Shown here in pieces: positions 34,001-38,263 of a stretch of DNA of 38,263 bases. The stretch lies in contig JACDFR010000040.1 in the NCBI GenBank assembly GCA_013815685.1, positions 1-38,263 of the forward strand, written 5' to 3'. The translations under genes were made by a program, and so were the position numbers. Source of the DNA: Ramlibacter sp. (GTDB lineage Bacteria; Pseudomonadota; Gammaproteobacteria; Burkholderiales; Burkholderiaceae_C). Below the pieces are notes generated by a model. The model did no database searches. It saw nothing but the letters and a program-made list of their open reading frames with translations, and was not told the origin of the DNA. Numbering within the stretch: position 1 is the stretch's first letter; every line of letters begins with the position of its first letter.

Positions 34001-35902
34001 CGCGAGATGGGCGTCGACATCCAATCGACCGATTTCACGGTGGCGGGCATCGGCGACATGTCGGGCGACGTCTTCGGCAACGGCATGCTGCTGTCGCCGC
34101 ACATCCGGCTGGTGGCGGCGTTCGACCACCGGCATGTCTTCATCGATCCGCAGCCCGACGCCGGCGCGTCATTGGCCGAGCGCCGGCGGCTGTTCGCGCT
34201 GCCGCGCTCTTCCTGGGCCGACTATGAAGCCGGGTTGATTTCCGAAGGCGGCGGGGTCTGGGCGCGGTCGGAAAAATCGATTCCCGTTTCGCCGCAGGCG
34301 CGCGCTGCCTTGGGCATCGCGGCCGAGCGCCTGACGGCGAACGAGCTGGTCAGCGCCATCCTGAAGGCGCCGGTCGACCTGCTGTACAACGGCGGCATCG
34401 GCACCTACGTCAAGGCCAGCGGTGAATCGCACGCGGACGTGGGCGACCGCGCCAACGACGCGTTGCGCGTCAACGGCGGCGAGCTGCGCTGCAAGGTGGT
34501 GGGCGAGGGCGGCAATCTGGGCTTCACCCAGCGCGGGCGGATCGAGGCGGCGCTGGCGGGCGTTCGCCTCTACACCGACGCTATCGACAATTCCGCAGGC
34601 GTGGACACTTCGGACCACGAGGTCAACATCAAGATCCTGCTGGGCCTGGCGGTGGGCGAAGGCAAGCTCACGCAGGATGGGCGCACCGCGCTTTTGCCCA
34701 CGATGACCGGCGACGTGGCGGCCCTGGTGCTGCGCGACAACTACTTCCAGACCCAGGCCCTGTCCATCGGCAGGCGGCTGGCGCCCGGCCTGATCGACGA
34801 ACAGGCCCGCTTTATGCGATTCCTGGAAAAGATAGGCCGGCTGGACCGGGCCATCGAGTTCCTGCCCACCGACGACGAGATCGCGCAGCGCAAGAGCCGA
34901 GGCCTGGGCCTTACCACCCCCGAGCTGGCGGTGCTGCTGGCGTACAGCAAGATGTGGCTGTCGGACGAACTGATCGCCTCCGACCTTCCCGAAGACCCCT
35001 GGGTCGCGACCGCCCTGTATCGCTATTTCCCAGCGGCGCTGCAGGACAAATTCGGCCACGAGATCGAACGCCATCCGCTGCGGCGCGAGATCATCGCCAC
35101 GCATGTACTCAACAGCATGATCAATCGCGTTGGTCCCACCTTCGTGTACCAGCTGGCGGAGCTGACCGGCGCGACGGCCCCCCAGGTCGTGCGCGGCTAC
35201 CTGCTGGCGCGCGAAGTATTCGCCAGCGTGCCGCTGTGGCAGAGCATCGAGGCGCTGGACAATACGGTGGACGACAGCGTGCAGTGCGAGCTGATCGTGG
35301 AATGGCGCCGGCTCATCGCGCGCGCAACCACGTGGTTCCTGCGGTCCAAGCGGCTGGACGAGCCGACCGGGCGTGGCGCCGAGCGCCTGGCGCCGGCGGT
35401 CGCCTACCTGCGCACCCTGCTCGAGCCTGAGGCGGCTGCCTCGGTTCGCGTGGCGGCCTGGGTCCAGGCCGGGGTGCCGCTGCCGCTGGCGCAGCAGATC
35501 GGCGCCGCGGACCGCTTGTTCGATGCGCTCGACATTGCGGAGATCGCCGAGGCGGCAAAGGCCGCGCTGGATGTCACCAGTGAAGTCCACTTCGGTGTCG
35601 GCGAGCGCCTGGGCCTGGAAAAACTGCGGCAACAGATCGAACTGCTGGACGCGGGCACGCATTGGCAGACCCTGGCCAAGGTCGCCCTGGCGGGCGACTT
35701 GGCCGACCTGCAGCGCTCGATCGCCCTGGATGCCGTGAAGCGCCATCCGGGCACGGCCGGCGAAAAGCTGGCGGCGTGGGAAGCGCGCAATCCAGCTGCC
35801 TACGCGCGCGCGAAGCGCTTGCTGGCCGACCTGGCCGAAGCGGCCAGCCCGGACCTGGCGATGCTGTCGGTGGCGCTGCGCGAACTGCGCAACCTGGTCT
35901 GA
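31091..35902 (+). CDS. gdhB: NAD-specific glutamate dehydrogenase, large type
   Basis: 1,603 aa, matching the large (about 180 kDa) NAD-GDH class. It converts glutamate to 2-oxoglutarate and ammonia with NAD. The N-terminal half is the ACT-like regulatory region (for example 'DDMPFLVDSTTLEINRQG', 'HLTLLGYRRHD'). The catalytic part includes 'RGGLRWSDRPDDFRTEVLG', the Lys-containing 'VPVGSKGGFVLKK', 'GIGDMSGDVFGNGM', 'NGGIGTYVKA' and 'GEGGNLGFTQRGR'. The helical C-terminal domain completes the family length. The ATG at 31091 begins 'MNASAQALHNRV'; an upstream in-frame start at 31007 has no better ribosome site. Gene symbol follows Pseudomonas usage for this class. Confidence 0.93.
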   Translation: MNASAQALHNRVDAVLALAASRIDPARLKMIDGLAREYFRRLDSEDLAERTPEDLLGALLSHLELGRQRQPGRARVRVFSPSPGQDEWRSRHCAIQIVNDDMPFLVDSTTLEINRQGLTLHLIAHPVYAVERDSQGNLKSIAPRAQSPEAPRESWIHVEVDKLVDAEQHEALAAGIERVLADVRAAVQDWKPMLERLHEAIAEFERAPVALPPAAVDESRAFLQWLAEDHLTLLGYRRHDLVLDQGEPALRLVAGSGLGLLRQAGQEALSASFAALPREARALAAAPVPLLLVTKSNTRSTVHRAGYLDYVGVKRYNAGGEVTGEHRFVGLFTSTAYRARAAETPLLRGKVQAVAERAGLPAGGHLAKSLDHILETYPRDDLFQIGHDDLHDSALGILALGERQRLRLFIWRDPFDRFVSCLVYVPREAYSTDLRVKFQRILQDAFNGTSAEFDVLLSEAVLARIHFTVRTTPGQVPPFERKDVERKLAAAARRWEDELRDSLVDAEGEDAGLPLFKAWGAAFPAGYRHQVAARDALADVRKLATLSSGSPLALALYQRDGAEPGALGLKVYRHGEPLVLSDALPLLEHMGARVIAESSWRIGGAGEVAPIALHDFELQAPLSGEIEPGTLARLFEDAFARVLRAEVESDDFNRLVLLAGLTAQEVVVLRAFAKYLKQIGFSHTQATIAATLSAHPRIARMLVGLFKLRFDPKHADAQGAASQVNAIEKALEKVTNLSEDRVLRQLLALVQATLRTNFWRTGPGHSGATGPRRHFLSFKLDSAGVPGLPQPRPLYEIFVYSPRFEGIHLRGGKVARGGLRWSDRPDDFRTEVLGLVKAQMVKNTVIVPVGSKGGFVLKKAPPATDREAFMKEGIACYQDYLRGLLDLTDNLVGGKTVAPPQVVRIDGDDPYLVVAADKGTAAFSDYANQVSHEYGHWLGDAFASGGSVGYDHKAMGITARGAWESVKRHFREMGVDIQSTDFTVAGIGDMSGDVFGNGMLLSPHIRLVAAFDHRHVFIDPQPDAGASLAERRRLFALPRSSWADYEAGLISEGGGVWARSEKSIPVSPQARAALGIAAERLTANELVSAILKAPVDLLYNGGIGTYVKASGESHADVGDRANDALRVNGGELRCKVVGEGGNLGFTQRGRIEAALAGVRLYTDAIDNSAGVDTSDHEVNIKILLGLAVGEGKLTQDGRTALLPTMTGDVAALVLRDNYFQTQALSIGRRLAPGLIDEQARFMRFLEKIGRLDRAIEFLPTDDEIAQRKSRGLGLTTPELAVLLAYSKMWLSDELIASDLPEDPWVATALYRYFPAALQDKFGHEIERHPLRREIIATHVLNSMINRVGPTFVYQLAELTGATAPQVVRGYLLAREVFASVPLWQSIEALDNTVDDSVQCELIVEWRRLIARATTWFLRSKRLDEPTGRGAERLAPAVAYLRTLLEPEAAASVRVAAWVQAGVPLPLAQQIGAADRLFDALDIAEIAEAAKAALDVTSEVHFGVGERLGLEKLRQQIELLDAGTHWQTLAKVALAGDLADLQRSIALDAVKRHPGTAGEKLAAWEARNPAAYARAKRLLADLAEAASPDLAMLSVALRELRNLV

Positions 35903-35985
35903 CGCGAGCGCATCGGCGTGCACCGGGGGCGGGCACGTGAATTCCATCCATGCTTTTCGCGATACGCCAACAGTGCGAGACCGAG

Positions 35986-36147
35986 ATGGTCGACAAACCG
36001 GAGGAGAGCCAAGAGCCCAAGGAACAGCGGCCAGCCCCTGCGACAGGCCAGGGCGCCGCGAGTGCGCTCGACGCGATGATCAAACGCCGCCCGCCGCAGC
36101 CAGGTGCGCAGACCCACCCCGAGCAGCCGCTCGCAAAGGAGGACTGA
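35986..36147 (+). CDS. Small hydrophilic hypothetical protein
   Basis: 53 aa from ATG 35986; an in-frame ATG at 35950 would add 12 residues. The sequence is rich in Glu, Pro, Gln and Ala ('PEESQEPKEQRPA...') and looks disordered, with a short helix 'ASALDAMIKRRPP'. No domain is recognised and the ribosome site is weak. Codon use still resembles the host. It may be genuine or an accidental frame. Confidence 0.35.
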   Translation: MVDKPEESQEPKEQRPAPATGQGAASALDAMIKRRPPQPGAQTHPEQPLAKED

Positions 36148-36260
36148 GGTTGCTGCAGAGCCGGAGCTATGATCCCCGCGTACTCAACAGGGCGTTGCGC
36201 TTGATGTTCTATGTAAGTCCGCCGATGTCGCGGTCCAAAGCAGCCGTTGCCCTACCGTGT

Positions 36261-36309
36261 CTGATAGCTGATAGCTGATAGCTGATAGCTGATAGCTGAT
36301 AGCTGATAG
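36261..36309. repeat. Heptanucleotide tandem repeat (CTGATAG) x7
   Basis: Seven perfect copies of CTGATAG span 49 bp. It is AT-richer than the surroundings and lies in a 227-bp gap (36148-36374) that shows no other recognisable feature. Seven is not a multiple of three, so copy changes would shift any overlapping frame. The repeat ends 65 bp before the start of the next gene. Confidence 0.95.
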
Positions 36310-36374
36310 CCACCTGCTCACAGCAGGCCGCCCTCGCTTGCTCTCCTGAGACAATGAATGCAGGAGGAAACGAT

Positions 36375-36791
36375 ATGCCTTGGTGGCTGAGTTCGGCCGG
36401 CGCCGCCATCGCGGCAGTGGCCACGTTTGTGATTTCATGGTCCGCGCTGAAGCCGCGACAACGTCTGTTTGCGACGCGACTTGTCTCGCGGTGGGCGCAG
36501 CGCGCCGCTATTGCGTTTGCGATCCTCTACTTCACTTGGGTTAACGTCGCCTTCTTAATGAAAGACGGACCAATCGGTCGGTTGGAGCTGAGCGTCCTGC
36601 TGCTTGCGAATGCAGAAGCGTTGATCCTCATCCTCGTTCACCTGTTTGTCAAAGCTTTCAATGCCTTCCTGGACAAGCGCAATGAGCGCTGGGACAAGAT
36701 GTCTGCACGGGTTGCAACACTGGAAGCCGAAGCCGCCTCTGGAGCCACGCCAAGGCGTAGTCGCAAGACTAGCCCCGCGCCGGTGCCGTGA
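36375..36791 (+). CDS. Hypothetical membrane protein (orphan, accessory)
   Basis: 138 aa, family not recognised. Three hydrophobic segments are visible: about residues 5-22 ('AAIAAVATFVISW'), 43-62 ('AIAFAILYFTWVNVAFLM') and 72-95 ('LLLANAEALILILVHLFV'). A charged helical tail ('DKRNERWDKMSARVATLEAE') with coiled-coil character follows, then a basic, Ser/Pro-rich end. The ATG at 36375 is supported by AGGAGG 8 bp upstream, better than the in-frame ATG at 36354. Base composition is less GC-rich than the core genes, and it is flanked by a heptamer repeat and an IS element, consistent with acquired DNA. Confidence 0.65.
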   Translation: MPWWLSSAGAAIAAVATFVISWSALKPRQRLFATRLVSRWAQRAAIAFAILYFTWVNVAFLMKDGPIGRLELSVLLLANAEALILILVHLFVKAFNAFLDKRNERWDKMSARVATLEAEAASGATPRRSRKTSPAPVP

Positions 36792-36821
36792 TCTCCCCGG
36801 CTTATGACCGCTTCTGGCCGA

Positions 36822-38263
36822 TAGTGTTGAAAAACTCCCCTTGATCTCGTAGATTTGCGCCACGACCAACTCGAAGGGGGGCGGGTCATGATGGGAAGCC
36901 AAGGCGCCGGCCAGGCGCCGTTGTTCTACGCGTTCGATCTCGAAGACCACATTCCCAGATCATCTGTTGCGTGGCATTGACCGCTTCATGGATCTGAGCG
37001 AGCTGAGGCAACACCTCGCCGCGTTCTACAGCCACACTGGCCGACCGTCGATTGATCCCGAGCTGATGATCCGCATGCTGGTCATCGGCTATTGCTTTGG
37101 CATCCGCTCGGAGCGGCGGCTGGGCGAAGAAGTGCACTTGAACCTGGCCTATCGCTGGTTCTGCCGCCTGGGCCTGGAAGATCGAATTCCTGACCACTCG
37201 ACCTTCTCGAAGAACCGGCACGGCCGATTCCGCCAGAGCGACGCATTCCGCCACGTCTTTGAGTCGGTGCTGCGACGCTGTATGGGTGAGGGCTTGGTTG
37301 GTGGAGAAGGCTTTGCCATCGACGCCAGCGTGATCAAAGCCGACGCGAACCGCGCCAAAGGCGTGCCCGGTGGCCAGGCGCACAACTGGAGCCAAGGCGA
37401 GGGGCCCAGCCGCGCTGTGCGAGAATATCTCAGCGCGCTGGACGCGAGCAATCCCGCCGCTGATGATGACGAGCCATCGACTCCTCCCAGCGGGCCCACA
37501 AGCCCGCCCAAGAACATCTCCCTCACCGACCCCGCAGCTCGCTGGACTGCGGCGCCTGGTGGCCCGGCCTTCTACGCGTACTCAACCAACTACCTGATCG
37601 ACCTGGATGCGGGAATCATCGTGGACGTCGAGGCCACGCCGGCGCACCGCACCGATGAAGTGGACTCAACCCGGACGATGATCGAGCGAGTCGAGAAGCG
37701 ATTCGATCTCAAACCCAAGCGACTCGTGGGCGACACGGCCTATGGCGCGGCACCAATGCTCAACTGGATCGTCAACGACAAGCAGATCGAGCCGCACATA
37801 CCTGTATGGGAGAAGTCGCAGCGGGGCGACGGCACCTTCAGCCGTTCGGACTTCCAGTTCGACGAGCAGAGCAGCAGCTACGAGTGCCCCGGTGGAAAGC
37901 AATTGACCACAACCGGTCGGCCGACATCCGAAGGCACCGTGCTGTTCCGGGCGAAGAACGACAATTGCGCCGGCTGCGCGCACAAGCAGCGCTGCTGCCC
38001 AAACACACCAAACCGCAAGATCGCGCGCAGCATCTACGAGGATGCGCGTGACGTCGCACGTACTGTATGCACGACGCCCGCTTACGAGCAGTCACGCAGG
38101 GACAGAAAGAAGGTAGAGATGCTGTTCGCTCACCTCAAACGCATCATGAAGCTCGATCGGCTGCGACTGCGGGGCCTCAGCGGTGCGCGGGACGAGTTCC
38201 TGATGGCCGCGGCGGTGCAGAACCTGCGAAGAATGGCAAAGTGGCTCGGTCCGAAGCCAGGAA
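36822..38263 (+). mobile_element. IS1182-type insertion sequence (left part; right end outside window)
   Basis: Transposase sequence plus a short non-coding left end starting around 'tagtgttgaaaaactcc' (about 36822). The right inverted repeat and target duplication are beyond the window, so the left boundary is approximate and could not be confirmed by a matching repeat. Confidence 0.7.
36888..38263 (+). pseudogene. IS1182-family DDE transposase, frameshifted and 3' truncated by the window edge
   Basis: The frame opens at ATG 36888 ('MMGSQGAGQAPLFYAFDLED') and stops at 36980. The homologous sequence resumes in the +1 frame from 36958 ('DHLLRGIDRFMDLSELRQHL') and continues without a stop to the window end. 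The break falls at 'attcccagat' (36951-36960), best explained by loss of 2 bases. The second frame has the N-terminal block 'YCFGIRSERRLGEEVHLNL', a first catalytic Asp in 'FAIDASVIKADA', a second in 'LVGDTAYGA', a Cys-rich CxxC...CC segment, and the Glu region 'KKVEMLFAHLKRIMKLDRL'. All DDE residues survive, so only the frameshift appears disabling. A sequencing error at this point is also possible. Confidence 0.85.

Noticed and set aside
36209..36424. Minus-strand frame with repeated 'AISYQLS'
   Set aside because: The repeated peptide is the heptamer read in three phases, and there is no ribosome site or homology.
36951..36960. Programmed +1 frameshift (CCC AGA) in the transposase
   Set aside because: A +1 slip would still lack one residue normally present between 'IP' and 'DHLLRG' in this family as I recall it. 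A 2-base deletion explains the site better.

Overview
The window is about 38 kb of high-GC chromosome from a betaproteobacterium, most likely a member of the Comamonadaceae (Ramlibacter/Variovorax-like). This is inferred from gene order (spoT-rpoZ-gmk-yicC facing kinase-phosphatase-rph-rdgB-hemW), the strong GC bias at third codon positions, and the protein types. It cannot be fixed to a genus by eye.

Layout. (1) 1-1499: the 3' end of a CAP/SCP-domain protein, then a HAD phosphatase. (2) 1631-10557: a two-gene signalling block made of a giant HAMP-repeat hybrid histidine kinase (about 2,377 aa, with 14 tandem 92-residue units) and a REC-HisKA-HATPase-REC hybrid kinase. (3) 10514-12037, minus strand: a ClpP-like peptidase, a small winged-helix-like protein and two tandem three-helix membrane proteins of DUF5985 type, with overlapping or abutting genes. 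(4) 12485-15016: a lipoprotein with a GH5-type glycosidase domain, followed by tRNA-Arg(ACG) with its own promoter and terminator. (5) 15275-21176: more signalling genes: a MASE4-type membrane hybrid kinase, a lone receiver, a PAS-GGDEF-EAL protein and a kinase-like protein lacking recognisable ATP-binding boxes. (6) 21308-27383: greB, then the minus-strand run yicC-gmk-rpoZ-spoT. (7) 26376-30991: Ser/Thr kinase, PP2C phosphatase, rph, rdgB and hemW, followed by a large NAD-glutamate dehydrogenase at 31091-35902. (8) 35950-38263: an accessory tail with a heptanucleotide repeat, an orphan membrane protein and a frameshifted IS1182-type transposase running off the window.

How the genes work together. 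Housekeeping functions concern nucleotide and RNA metabolism and the stringent response: gmk makes GDP, spoT makes and degrades (p)ppGpp, and rpoZ and greB act on RNA polymerase. The first 21 kb is dominated by phosphorelay parts. There are three hybrid kinases carrying six receiver domains between them, one free receiver, and no DNA-binding response regulator in sight. The kinase-like protein at 20406-21176 is a candidate phosphotransfer hub (inference).

The most unusual features are the exact 276-bp HAMP array with higher-order block duplications, the candidate phosphotransferase, and a dispersed GC-rich palindromic repeat. That repeat forms an 81-bp tandem array upstream of gmk and also supplies the C-terminal codons of rdgB.
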